The notes beneath the pieces were generated by a model, which ran no database searches, was not told the DNA's origin, and worked only from the letters and a program-made list of their open reading frames with translations. Shown in pieces: positions 32,808 through 39,450 of a DNA stretch of 45,955 bases. Each line of letters opens with the position of its first letter. The first letter of the stretch is position 1. The stretch is from a virus. The DNA is taken from positions 1 to 45,955 of IMG/VR virus record IMGVR_UViG_3300037189_016108. One strand, given 5' to 3'. Made by a program: the position numbers and the translations under genes.

Positions 32808-34019
32808 ATGACAACTAACAAAATTCCCCATGACCAAGTCGCTGAGGATTCCCTCATTGGGGCGATGCTCCTCTCATACGAGACCGCAAGTCGTGTTATG
32901 GACATGTGTGAGGCTGATGCCTTTTACAATCCTCGCCACCGCCGGACGTTTGAAGCAATTGGCAATCTGGTTCAAGACGGAGTAATCCCAGACCCAATCG
33001 TGGTGTGCGCCGAGATGCATACGCCCGATTTGGTCAACATCCTTACTGATTTGATGGTAAACACCCCCGGAACCGCCAATGTCGAGGGTTGGGCAAAGAT
33101 TATTACTACCCACCACGCTTCTCGCAGGCTGATTGAGAGCCTTATACGCTCCGCAAACGTGGTTACCGACGGCGTGGACCCCTACGAGGAGGCGGGACGA
33201 GTAGAGAAGTTCATTTCTGGGCTTGGTACCGCCCAAACGTCAGAGCCAGAGGCTATGACCATCGATGAGTTGTCGATGAACGCTGAGAGTCTCGCCCCGA
33301 CCGTAATCCCGGGAATGATGAACCAAGACTACCGAACCATTGTTGTCGCCGAGGAAGGGGCCGGTAAGTCGCTTTTGCTTCGTACAATTGCTATGTCTGC
33401 CTCGCAGGGCATTCACCCCTTCTCACACCGGGCTATTAAGCCAATCCGCGCTTTGGTAATCGACCTTGAAAACCCAGCACAGGCTATTTTGCAAACGGCT
33501 GTTCCTTTTGCCAACTTTCTTGAGTCTCGGGCTGAAGACTACGACTCAGAGCGATTGAAGATTTTTCGTCGGCCCGGTGGTATTGAAATTCGCAAACTGG
33601 CTGACCGCTCTGAGATTCAACGCGAGATTGCCCACCACAAACCAGACCTTGTCTGCATTGGCCCCATCTACAAGATGTATCGACGCGGCTCTAGTGAATC
33701 CTACGAAGATTCTGCCGATGAAGCGATGGCTGTCCTTGATGACCTTCGCATCAAGTACGGTTTTGCCCTAATTATGGAGCATCACGCCGCAAAGGGTAAG
33801 TCTGGGGAGAAGCGAGACCTTACCCCTATGGGTTCACAGCGATGGATGGCATGGCCAGAAATTGGTATCTCGCTCTACAAAGACCAAGATGACCCCACAA
33901 TGATGCACGTTAAGCGTTACCGTGGAGACCGCTTGACTGGCGTTGACTGGCCTGATAGGATTCTCCGTGACAGGAATTGGCTTGTTGATGGGGCATGGGA
34001 CGGACCGGTGGGTGAATAA
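32808..34019 (+). CDS. DnaB-like / RepA-type replicative ATPase
   Basis: 403 residues. The N-terminal 120 residues ('VAEDSLIGAMLLSYETASRV', 'DAFYNPRHRRTFEAI') match the DnaB helical N-terminal domain. From about 165 the ATPase domain has Walker A 'VVAEEGAGKSLLLR' (181-188 core), 'RALVIDLENP' (213-222), 'PDLVCIGPIYKMYRR' and 'GFALIMEHHAAKG', more like the AAA_25/RepA branch than classic DnaB. The fused form suggests a phage replicative helicase. It follows the O-like gene by 15 bp, the O-P order. Start overlaps the next gene at its end (TAATG). Confidence 0.75.
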   Translation: MTTNKIPHDQVAEDSLIGAMLLSYETASRVMDMCEADAFYNPRHRRTFEAIGNLVQDGVIPDPIVVCAEMHTPDLVNILTDLMVNTPGTANVEGWAKIITTHHASRRLIESLIRSANVVTDGVDPYEEAGRVEKFISGLGTAQTSEPEAMTIDELSMNAESLAPTVIPGMMNQDYRTIVVAEEGAGKSLLLRTIAMSASQGIHPFSHRAIKPIRALVIDLENPAQAILQTAVPFANFLESRAEDYDSERLKIFRRPGGIEIRKLADRSEIQREIAHHKPDLVCIGPIYKMYRRGSSESYEDSADEAMAVLDDLRIKYGFALIMEHHAAKGKSGEKRDLTPMGSQRWMAWPEIGISLYKDQDDPTMMHVKRYRGDRLTGVDWPDRILRDRNWLVDGAWDGPVGE

Positions 34020-34528
34020 TGAGCGTAGTGGTTGCTTACAGAACTAAAAACGAGGCGTGGATGGCTTTTGACTCCGCGCTTTCTGGTGACGGTGTTATTT
34101 ACGAAACTACCACCCCCAAGGCTATCAAGCACGCTGGTGAGGGTTTAATTGGAGCGGCGGGAGATTGGAGCGTTATTAACGCCATTGAATCCCTCAAGGC
34201 TACAAAATGCACGCCCTACAACGTCCTTGGGGCCCTTAGAGAATTAAAGAAGGACAATGACGAACTGGATACCGAAATCCTTTTTGCCTACCCAAATAAG
34301 CCTCTTTCGCTTATTCAGGTTGATTTTTCGGTCATTGACCTAAAGTCACCGTTTATGGCCATCGGCGCCGGTGCGCCTTATGCCTTGGGGTACCTAGAAG
34401 CCTGCGAAGAAATTGGCAAGGCTGAACTAATCACCGCGGTGGAAGTAGCCGCTAAATACTCACAAAGTGTTATGAAGCCCGTAAAGGTTTTGCGGGTCAC
34501 CTTAAAGGAGGACAACAATGAATTGTGA
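34019..34528 (+). CDS. HslV / proteasome-beta-like Ntn peptidase with N-terminal Ser
   Basis: 169 residues. The fold pattern 'VVVAYRTKNEAWMAFDSALSG', 'KAIKHAGEGLIGAAGDW' and 'FMAIGAGAPYALGYLEA' fits the HslV/proteasome beta family. After Met removal the first residue is Ser (Thr in HslV), Asp is at 17 and Lys at 33, the same numbering as the T1/D17/K33 catalytic set of HslV. Ser can replace Thr as Ntn nucleophile, though usually with lower activity. No unfoldase (HslU) is in the window, so it may use a host ATPase, degrade unfolded peptides alone or be non-catalytic. Start overlaps the upstream stop by TAATG. Confidence 0.68.
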   Translation: MSVVVAYRTKNEAWMAFDSALSGDGVIYETTTPKAIKHAGEGLIGAAGDWSVINAIESLKATKCTPYNVLGALRELKKDNDELDTEILFAYPNKPLSLIQVDFSVIDLKSPFMAIGAGAPYALGYLEACEEIGKAELITAVEVAAKYSQSVMKPVKVLRVTLKEDNNEL

Positions 34529-34784
34529 TGGAAATTGCAAATGCAAGCAAGAAAGCGCTATAATGACCAGTCCCCTTTTTACTTACAATGAATGGATTGA
34601 ATATGGCATTTCTAACGGGTTCTGCTCTCGAGTTGTATGCGAAATACACGACGGCGCGCCGATTACGGAGACAGAAGGCGAACTATTTGACGCCGGACTG
34701 GACCCGTGTGCGTTCATCGTACGACTTGGAACGGAAACTTCTTGGGAAGAAGACGCCGTAGCAATGAAAAGTCTTATTCTTTAA
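34518..34784 (+). CDS. Conserved actinophage-type hypothetical protein
   Basis: 88 residues from ATG 34518, with AAAGGAGG 7 nt upstream; an internal ATG (34563) preceded by TATAAT is an alternative. It begins with a Cys-rich segment (NCDGNCKCK). The main part, 'YNEWIEYGISNGFCSRVVCEIHDGAP' (cut at 20 each: YNEWIEYGISNGFCSR, VVCEIHDGAP) and 'LFDAGLDPCAFIVRL', is a type I recall as widespread in actinophages, without known function. Cys and His placement (C, C, H, C) could bind metal. It lies between the peptidase and the second WhiB. Confidence 0.65.
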   Translation: MNCDGNCKCKQESAIMTSPLFTYNEWIEYGISNGFCSRVVCEIHDGAPITETEGELFDAGLDPCAFIVRLGTETSWEEDAVAMKSLIL

Positions 34785-34802
34785 CTGTCCGGAGGGACAA
34801 CA

Positions 34803-35228
34803 ATGATTTCACAACAGTGGGCCGACAATTCAATTTGCCGCGGAAGCGGTGAGGATTTTTACGGCACAGAAATTACAGAGAAAATGACAGCACTTTGCGG
34901 GGCTTGTCCCGTGCGTAAAGAGTGCCTAAGTCACGCTTTAACCTATGAAGCACACGGCTATTGGGCGGGTACAACTGAACAATGGCGTGCTAAAGAGCGA
35001 CAACGACTGGGCATGAAGCAGCCCTTCATCGACTCTGGCGTTGCCCGCGTTGTCTCTAAGTCGGCTTACGAATTAAAACCTATTGAACATAACACCGAGC
35101 GGGGCTACCAAGCCCATCAACGGCGAAAGATTCCGTTTTTCTATGACGGAGCCAGAACGGAATGCGGTTGCCAAGAGGCACATCGAGCCTACATCAAAAA
35201 TTATCGAGCAAAGAAAGTGTCAAAATGA
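34803..35228 (+). CDS. WhiB-family protein (second copy) with Cys-rich C-terminal extension
   Basis: 141 residues. Cluster Cys at 12, 32, 35 and 41 ('CGACPVRKEC') and 'HGYWAGTT' (51-58) in place of the usual G-[IV]-W-G-G turn identify a divergent Wbl protein. The C-terminal 60 residues are an extension with 'CGCQEAHRAYIKNYRAKK', basic and with two more Cys, perhaps a DNA-binding tail. With the first copy at 24732 this gives two distinct Wbl proteins in one phage, in oppositely oriented operons. Shine-Dalgarno GGAGGGACAACA. It overlaps the next gene by 4 bp. Confidence 0.85.
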   Translation: MISQQWADNSICRGSGEDFYGTEITEKMTALCGACPVRKECLSHALTYEAHGYWAGTTEQWRAKERQRLGMKQPFIDSGVARVVSKSAYELKPIEHNTERGYQAHQRRKIPFFYDGARTECGCQEAHRAYIKNYRAKKVSK

Positions 35229-35437
35229 CAAACACAGTAGCAGTAATTATGATTTTGTTGGGCCTGAGTATGATAATCAGCGCAACAATTATCCAAATCA
35301 AAACTCGCAAACAAGTTCGTCGAAGGTTGAAGAGTATGTCCAACCATCCGGCGTTTACTTATTACGCCACCGGGGGAAACGTTTTCTCCGAAGTGACCAT
35401 TGAGGGCGTATCAGTCAAAAGGAACTTAAATGACTAA
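35225..35437 (+). CDS. Small single-membrane-segment protein
   Basis: 70 residues from ATG 35225 (ATGA overlap with the WhiB stop). Residues about 4-24 ('VAVIMILLGLSMIISATIIQ' ) are one hydrophobic helix, followed by a basic stretch 'KTRKQVRRRLK' that would stay in the cytoplasm, and a 30-residue soluble tail. Overlaps the next gene by 8 bp. Function unknown; membrane anchoring of a replication component is one possibility but there is no evidence for it. Confidence 0.6.
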   Translation: MTNTVAVIMILLGLSMIISATIIQIKTRKQVRRRLKSMSNHPAFTYYATGGNVFSEVTIEGVSVKRNLND

Positions 35438-36140
35438 CGAAGAAGTCTGGGCCGCAATGTACCCTGACAACAAAATGCCGGGCAACGCTGAACCGGTAGA
35501 AGGCAAGTGCAACGCTAAGGTCAGAGACAAGCGACTCAAGGAACTTGGTTTTGTTCGTCATTGCAACAAAACGGCTGGCATGGGAACAAACCATCTGGGC
35601 GAGGGAACCTGTAAGTTCCACCTTGGGGCAACCCTTAATCACGTCAAAAGTGCAGTAAGGGTACAAATGGGAAGGGAGTTATCAACTCTTTCGGAACGGT
35701 TGGGAGAAGCCGCACCTATTGGGCCCCCAGAAGTCGAGGCATGGATGCTTGCTTCTAAGATGAAGCAATGGTCTTTAATGATGGAGAGTAAACTTGACGA
35801 ACTTAACGGTGCGATTGAAACCACTGACAAGGCTGGCGTGGAGCACGCCCGAGCACTTATTGAGATTCTAGAACGAGCGTGGGAACGGTTCCAATCTTCT
35901 CTTGAGTTTATGATGAAGTACGACCTTCGTAAGCGCGTAATTGAACTTGAGGAACATCAGGCATCCTTAGTCGGCGCTGCATTTATGGCTATCATTCTGA
36001 GCCAGGACCTTAAGTTGTCCGAATCGCAGATTGACCTTGCACGCAATTTGTTTGCAACCAAGATGCGTGAAATGGGTCCGGACATCGAACCCACTTGGGC
36101 TGCCAACATTGTTGACATCACCGTAGTTCGCAAAGCCTAA
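35430..36140 (+). CDS. Zinc-finger phage protein, possibly terminase small subunit-like
   Basis: 236 residues. The N-terminal 70 residues have a Cys/His set: 'EGKCNAKVRDKRLKELG', 'RHCNKTAGMGTNHLGEG', 'TCKFHLGATLNHVKSAV'. I recall this 'CR..AG.GT.H.G.G.CKFHGG' type from actinophage proteins often labelled terminase small subunit. The rest (80-236) is helical with acidic heptads and 'QDLKLSESQIDLARNLFATKM'. No ATPase motif, as expected for a small terminase, but a DNA-binding regulator is equally possible. It ends the rightward operon just before a strong terminator. Confidence 0.52.
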   Translation: MTNEEVWAAMYPDNKMPGNAEPVEGKCNAKVRDKRLKELGFVRHCNKTAGMGTNHLGEGTCKFHLGATLNHVKSAVRVQMGRELSTLSERLGEAAPIGPPEVEAWMLASKMKQWSLMMESKLDELNGAIETTDKAGVEHARALIEILERAWERFQSSLEFMMKYDLRKRVIELEEHQASLVGAAFMAIILSQDLKLSESQIDLARNLFATKMREMGPDIEPTWAANIVDITVVRKA

Positions 36141-36155
36141 CAAGACAAGAAAAAA

Positions 36156-36183
36156 GGGGCCGGGTTAATCCCGGCCCCTTTTT
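36156..36183 (+). terminator. Bidirectional intrinsic terminator
   Basis: GGGGCCGGG (36156-36164), loop TTAAT, CCCGGCCCC (36170-36178), then TTTTT on the plus strand; on the minus strand A's at 36150-36155 give the T tract. A perfect 9-bp GC-rich stem between convergent genes that end at 36140 and 36194. Confidence 0.9.
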
Positions 36184-36193
36184 CTGTTCCCAC

Positions 36194-36520
36194 CTACGCG
36201 TTAGCGTATTCGCGGTCTTCGCCCACATAGCGGACGTAAACGCACCACGTCTTGTCCTCGTTCACACGAGACGTGGATTCAAATGGGAGAGCCTTGCGGT
36301 CTAGACCCTTAATAGAGGTCAGACCAAGAAGGGTACGAAGAGCCTGACCAGTGTCACCAGCAGTTTTAGCGTTTTCCTTCCACACAAACCATTGGCCTGG
36401 GTTGTTCGTCAATTGTGCTCGACGTGCCAACGTGCGGCTGTTACTACCACGGTAGCCCTTCTTGCGGGGTCGTGGGTCTTCCTGCTTCATCGGCTTTGCC
36501 GAATCTGTAATTTCACTCAT
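36194..36520 (-). CDS. Hypothetical basic protein
   Basis: 108 residues. The N-terminal half is basic and disordered in style ('RPRKKGYRGSNSRTLARRAQ'), the C-terminal half is compact with 'QWFVWKENAKTAGDTGQALR' and 'KTWCVYVRYVGED'. The second half resembles a small alpha-beta domain often seen in phage proteins with no known function. It has its own candidate promoter (36550-36578) and lies first before the bidirectional terminator. Shine-Dalgarno AGGAGAAATT. Confidence 0.55.
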   Translation of the reverse strand: MSEITDSAKPMKQEDPRPRKKGYRGSNSRTLARRAQLTNNPGQWFVWKENAKTAGDTGQALRTLLGLTSIKGLDRKALPFESTSRVNEDKTWCVYVRYVGEDREYANA

Positions 36521-36549
36521 AATTTCTCCTGTCCTAGAGTGTTGTTGTT

Positions 36550-36578
36550 AGTTTAGCGGAGTTGCACCGCAGACGCAA
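36550..36578 (-). promoter_or_regulatory. Weak leftward promoter candidate
   Basis: Minus strand: -35 TTGCGT (36578-36573), 17-bp spacer, -10 TAAACT (36555-36550). Three and four matches to consensus respectively; spacing is ideal. It would serve the 108-residue gene. Confidence 0.35.
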
Positions 36579-36587
36579 ATCGGCAGG

Positions 36588-36986
36588 TTATTTACCTGTC
36601 GATTTAGCAGCCTTTCTTTCTGCCTTGCCATCTCTGACAAGATAGAGACCTCGTTTAATGGGGCTAAAGTAATCGATGTTGTCCCTGATGACCTTATAGG
36701 CGGTCGACTCCGACACGCTCAGACCATCTGCAACATCAATCTTCTTTACTTCGCGGCCAATGTTCTCAACCGCCCAAGCGTGCAGTTTGGCTCCTGAGTT
36801 GTTTCTACTTCGCTTTGAGGAACGGTCGGGCTCCTCGCCGGTCAGTTCGAGAATCAAAGACAACGGAACCATGTGCATAACAAGGGAATCGACCACGTTG
36901 GTCTCTTCTCTCTGCGCTTTTTCAATAACAGCCAAAGCACGCATTCGCTCTAAGCGGGCGTATATCTCAGGGCTAGTTAATTTCAT
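36588..36986 (-). CDS. Helix-turn-helix regulator-like protein
   Basis: 132 residues from ATG 36986, preferred over a start 63 bp upstream because it avoids a long overlap with the preceding gene. The N-terminal half is helical. The C-terminal half has 'REVKKIDVADGLSVSESTAY' and 'KVIRDNIDYFSPIKRGLYLV', matching a winged helix-turn-helix ('DVADGLSVSESTAYKVI' as turn and recognition helix). Likely a DNA-binding regulator in this small leftward operon. Bases near its stop can form a weak hairpin (36588-36602). Confidence 0.58.
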   Translation of the reverse strand: MKLTSPEIYARLERMRALAVIEKAQREETNVVDSLVMHMVPLSLILELTGEEPDRSSKRSRNNSGAKLHAWAVENIGREVKKIDVADGLSVSESTAYKVIRDNIDYFSPIKRGLYLVRDGKAERKAAKSTGK

Positions 36987-37335
36987 CTTCGTGTCCGCAG
37001 TCGTATTGTGACGATGGTTCGTAACCTTCAAGAATGTCACGAGCCACATCGGTCATCATCTGACCAACAAAGGAACCAAGAGCGTACGCCCCCATCATTT
37101 TGCTGGGCGACGATTCTAAGATGTGGTTAACAAAATCAACTGAAATAGCAATTATAACGTCTCTGCTACCCTCGATGTTGATAACCTCGTATGGGTCATC
37201 TTCCTTGCTAATGGCAGATTGGTCAACCATCAAGGCAGAAATTTCTGCTCCGTTGCTGACAATGGCCTTACTGATGCAACGTTCTCCGCCGTCATCAAAA
37301 CCTGCCACAAATTCAAACTCTTCAAATTCTTCCAC
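36973..37335 (-). CDS. Hypothetical protein of the leftward cluster
   Basis: 120 residues from GTG 37335, which follows GAGGAG and the preceding stop by 2 bp; the longer reading with ATG at 37413 would overlap the upstream gene by 75 bp. Acidic N-terminus ('EEFEEFEFVAGFDDGGERC'), a beta/alpha middle ('VIIAISVDFVNHILESS') and a Cys/His end ('YDCGHEDEIN'). No motif recognised. It overlaps the HTH gene by 14 bp. Confidence 0.55.
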   Translation of the reverse strand: MEEFEEFEFVAGFDDGGERCISKAIVSNGAEISALMVDQSAISKEDDPYEVINIEGSRDVIIAISVDFVNHILESSPSKMMGAYALGSFVGQMMTDVARDILEGYEPSSQYDCGHEDEIN

Positions 37336-37337
37336 TG

Positions 37338-37781
37338 TTACTCCTCTTCGTTGTTCGACGCATTGTCGACAAGTCTTAGCATACCAAACTCTAACAACTC
37401 TTGCAAGTCCCATTCATCAGGGGTCGCCGCAAGTGAGGCGTCAATGTCTATTTCCATTTCGATTCGCATGGTAACAATCGGGTTTTCCATCATGTCTTTG
37501 ATGAGAGACTTCATAACGGCATTGTTCCAACCAATGTGTGCACCCTGATAGCCGGTGCGGACCTCGATAAGACGTATCTCGTAAAAAGCGTAATCCGGAT
37601 TTTCGCTGGCGTGTATAACAAGGTTGCGAGGAGGAACGGGCCCAACTAGGTCTAGAAAAGTTTCGTATGCCTCATCGAAGGAAACTTCTTCCTCCCAATA
37701 GGTGCAGACCGGCTGATAAATGCGGTTGCACTTTCCGTAGGCTTCAATTTTCCAATTTTGCTTTTGCTCTAAATCGCTCAT
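37338..37781 (-). CDS. Hypothetical protein of the leftward cluster
   Basis: 147 residues, mixed alpha/beta, with 'YEIRLIEVRTGYQGAHIG' and a C-terminal acidic helical tail ending EEE. No known domain recognised. It begins 9 bp after the Rpf-like gene and ends 2 bp before the next gene's start, so all are one operon. ATG 37781 has no clear ribosome site, so coupling to the upstream gene is likely. Confidence 0.55.
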   Translation of the reverse strand: MSDLEQKQNWKIEAYGKCNRIYQPVCTYWEEEVSFDEAYETFLDLVGPVPPRNLVIHASENPDYAFYEIRLIEVRTGYQGAHIGWNNAVMKSLIKDMMENPIVTMRIEMEIDIDASLAATPDEWDLQELLEFGMLRLVDNASNNEEE

Positions 37782-37790
37782 GTGGTAAGT

Positions 37791-38198
37791 CTACCATCCC
37801 GAGCAGGTGCCGTCTTGGTCGGGAACATAATTGGGCACGCCCCCGGAGGCCTGTATGCGTCGGGCCACAACAACCTGTTGTTCGGGTGTGGCCAAATGCG
37901 CTTCGGGGGCAAACTGACGCCCCCCGAAGGCGTACCAGTTGGCCCGCATAATTCCAAGGCCGCCGTCATAACGAGAACCGTTAAAATGCCAGTTGCCGTG
38001 TTGCTCACACCAAGCCACCTTTTCCCACTGTGCCATGACGGACATCGGGACCAACGTGGTCGTGGTTGAAGTGGTGGCAAGTACGTCTGCTACTTGAGTA
38101 GTAGCACCGTCCGCCATTATTCTGGGGAAACCTATTAAAGAGAAAATTATGATTATGCCCACTACGGGCAATCGATAGTGTTTGCTTTTGCTTCGCAT
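37791..38198 (-). CDS. Rpf-like transglycosylase-fold protein with membrane anchor
   Basis: 135 residues. Residues 10-27 are a hydrophobic segment that may be a signal or anchor ('LPVVGIIIIFSLIGFPRIM'), then a Thr-rich linker (41-50). Residues 55-135 match the resuscitation-promoting factor (lysozyme-like) domain: 'VMAQWEKVAWCEQHGNW' with Glu65 at the catalytic position, 'YDGGLGIMRANWYAFGG', 'HLATPEQQVVVARRIQ', and Cys64/Cys132 for the usual disulfide. Rpf enzymes cut peptidoglycan of actinobacteria. No lysis genes surround it, so it may aid wall remodelling, superinfection control or revival of dormant hosts. First gene of the leftward operon with its own promoter. Confidence 0.8.
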   Translation of the reverse strand: MRSKSKHYRLPVVGIIIIFSLIGFPRIMADGATTQVADVLATTSTTTTLVPMSVMAQWEKVAWCEQHGNWHFNGSRYDGGLGIMRANWYAFGGRQFAPEAHLATPEQQVVVARRIQASGGVPNYVPDQDGTCSGW

Positions 38199-38308
38199 TG
38201 GTCGGAGAGTCCTTTCGAGTTTCTTTTGACTACTGCTACTGCTTACCGTACCTTAGCACGGAATTCTGTTTTGTGCCACCCAGACGGGTCGACATCCATG
38301 TTCATAAT

Positions 38309-38334
38309 AACTAGTGATTTACTTAGTTACTAAC
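38309..38334. promoter_or_regulatory. Inverted repeats at the start of the leftward transcript
   Basis: AACTA (38309-38313) with TAGTT (38324-38328), and GTTA-C-TAAC (38326-38334), a perfect 9-bp dyad. They lie immediately downstream of the leftward -10 and could bind a repressor. Confidence 0.38.
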
Positions 38335-38362
38335 ATTATACCACACATTATTTAAGAAGCAA
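38335..38362 (-). promoter_or_regulatory. Leftward promoter for the Rpf-like operon
   Basis: Minus strand: -35 TTGCTT (38362-38357), 16-bp spacer, extended -10 TGG TATAAT (-10 at 38340-38335). The transcript would start near 38328 and leave a 5' leader of about 130 nt before ATG 38198, with a GAAAGGAC ribosome site. Confidence 0.55.
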
Positions 38363-38375
38363 CCCTTTGGAACAG

Positions 38376-38405
38376 AGAAGACCCCCTCTTTCGAGGGGGT
38401 CTTCT
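38376..38405 (+). other. Perfect 13-bp hairpin without a T tract
   Basis: Stem 38376-38388 with 38393-38405, 4-nt loop TTTC. There is no T run after it on either strand, so simple intrinsic termination is not supported. It is followed at once by AAAGGAGGT and a short open frame. It may be a 5' stabiliser, an RNase site or a stop for transcripts with other factors. Confidence 0.6.
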
Positions 38406-38430
38406 CCGGAAAGGAGGTAACAACAACAAG

Positions 38431-38517
38431 ATGACACCGGAGTGGGCGGTGAGGCCTTGTAGAAATAGTGTACAGCACGATTTTGCAGAGTCAAACATTT
38501 ACACGGAAAATTGTTAA
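38431..38517 (+). CDS. Possible 28-residue leader peptide
   Basis: ATG 38431 follows AAAGGAGGT by 12 nt, and the frame runs 28 codons to TAA 38515. The peptide (starts MTPEWAVRPC) has no recognised domain. Ribosome-site quality is good but spacing is long. It ends just before the promoter at 38526, so it would need a promoter upstream of the hairpin, which is not evident. Confidence 0.25.
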   Translation: MTPEWAVRPCRNSVQHDFAESNIYTENC

Positions 38518-38530
38518 ACATTTGTTTGAC
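38490..38530. promoter_or_regulatory. Inverted and direct repeats over the -35 of the rightward promoter
   Basis: GTCAAACA (38490-38497) and its exact complement TGTTTGAC (38523-38530) form a dyad. The right arm covers five bases of the -35 TTGACA. AAACATTT occurs twice in the same orientation (38493-38500 and 38516-38523). Arms are about three helical turns apart. Likely operator. Confidence 0.5.
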
Positions 38531-38554
38531 AAGACCTCGTCTGGACTGTATACT
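38526..38554 (+). promoter_or_regulatory. Near-consensus sigma-70 promoter
   Basis: TTGACA (38526-38531), exactly 17 bp, TATACT (38549-38554). The best promoter in the window, followed by AGAAAGGAG and ATG 38579. Probably an early promoter for the block of small genes to 44853. Confidence 0.85.
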
Positions 38555-38578
38555 GAACTCACTCTAGAAAGGAGTGGC

Positions 38579-39001
38579 ATGCAAACGTTCCTGCCGTATC
38601 AAAACTTTTCAGAATCAGCCAAGTGTCTAGACCGTCAACGTCTAGGTAAACAGCGAGTAGAAAACCTGCAGATTCTTAAGGCTCTTAATGACCCCGACTA
38701 CGGATGGCAAAACCACCCAGCGGTCAAAATGTGGCGAGGCCGACGGGGTGCCCTGTTGATGTACCAAGAGGCTATTTGCTTTGAGTGGACCAGCCGCGGG
38801 TACAAGGACACTTGCCTCGAAAAGTCCAAAAATCTTGTTGTGGACATCCCGCCGTCAGAGTGGTTTGCTCCGTTTTGGCTGGGCAATTACGACCTGCACA
38901 AAAGCCACCGTAGCAACTTGTTACGCAAAGACCCCGACCACTATGTAACTATCTTTGAGAGCGGACTGTCTGATACACTTGAATACGTATGGCCGGCATA
39001 G
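38579..39001 (+). CDS. Pyrimidine dimer DNA glycosylase-like protein (MSMEG_6728-type)
   Basis: 140 residues from ATG 38579, chosen because the promoter and AGAAAGGAG lie directly upstream; the open frame continues 111 bp further without a site. 'MQTFLPYQNFSESAKCLDRQ' then 'RLGKQRVENLQILKAL', 'GWQNHPAVKMWRGRRGAL' and 'EWTSRGYKDTC' are the pattern of an actinobacterial family that I recall as MSMEG_6728-like, placed with pyrimidine dimer DNA glycosylases (Pyr_excise). It would remove UV lesions from DNA. It is the first gene behind the strongest promoter, so it is probably expressed early. Confidence 0.75.
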   Translation: MQTFLPYQNFSESAKCLDRQRLGKQRVENLQILKALNDPDYGWQNHPAVKMWRGRRGALLMYQEAICFEWTSRGYKDTCLEKSKNLVVDIPPSEWFAPFWLGNYDLHKSHRSNLLRKDPDHYVTIFESGLSDTLEYVWPA

Positions 39002-39008
39002 GAGCGTA

Positions 39009-39245
39009 ATGAACAGTCCAATCAACCTTTTGTTGTCAAAAGAAGAGACAGAAGTCCTTGTCAACATCTTTTACGATTTTAAGTTTTATCGCATGCACCT
39101 AGAAGAGTTTGGCTGGGCCGACGAAAACGTTATGGAATCGCTTCTTACAAAACTAAACCTTGTTTTTGACCAGGTTCCCGATACCTTTATACCACCATCA
39201 TTCCCCTTCTGGAAAGGACACCCCAACTATGTCGAGCACAAGTGA
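39009..39245 (+). CDS. Hypothetical small acidic protein
   Basis: 78 residues from ATG 39009 with GGAG 7 nt upstream. Helical N-terminal half ('LLLSKEETEVLVNIFYDF'), then 'FGWADENVMESLLTKLNLVF' and a Pro-rich end. Similar small proteins occur in actinophage early regions. It overlaps the next start by 17 bp. Function unknown. Confidence 0.6.
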   Translation: MNSPINLLLSKEETEVLVNIFYDFKFYRMHLEEFGWADENVMESLLTKLNLVFDQVPDTFIPPSFPFWKGHPNYVEHK

Positions 39246-39432
39246 GGCGCGGAAACGGCGTGAAGAGCGTGAGGCGGAAACCGTCCCCGTGCCCGTCAGC
39301 CTAACCTTTGCGGAAATAGACCTCATAATGGAGGCGCTGGATGCCCCTAGATGGTGGCGTGAAGTCAACGGACAACCCATTGACGACATCAACGAAGTAT
39401 CATTTAAACTATGGCGAGCAACCGCTCAATAA
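39229..39432 (+). CDS. Hypothetical small charged protein
   Basis: 67 residues from ATG 39229. Basic/acidic start 'SEARKRREEREAETVPVPVS' followed by a compact helical end 'AEIDLIMEALDAPRWWREV'. The aromatic WW pair and helix suggest a small alpha-helical domain. Overlaps the previous gene by 17 bp, with AAAGGACA about 8-14 nt upstream. No family recognised. Confidence 0.55.
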   Translation: MSSTSEARKRREEREAETVPVPVSLTFAEIDLIMEALDAPRWWREVNGQPIDDINEVSFKLWRATAQ

Positions 39433-39450
39433 CGGAATAGGAGTTCCACA

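Noticed and set aside
34559-34564. TATAAT upstream of ATG 34563 as a promoter
   Set aside because: No TG extension or -35, and it lies inside a gene with a better upstream start.
36588-36602. CAGGT/ACCTG hairpin as terminator
   Set aside because: Only five base pairs and no T tract; overlaps a stop codon by chance.
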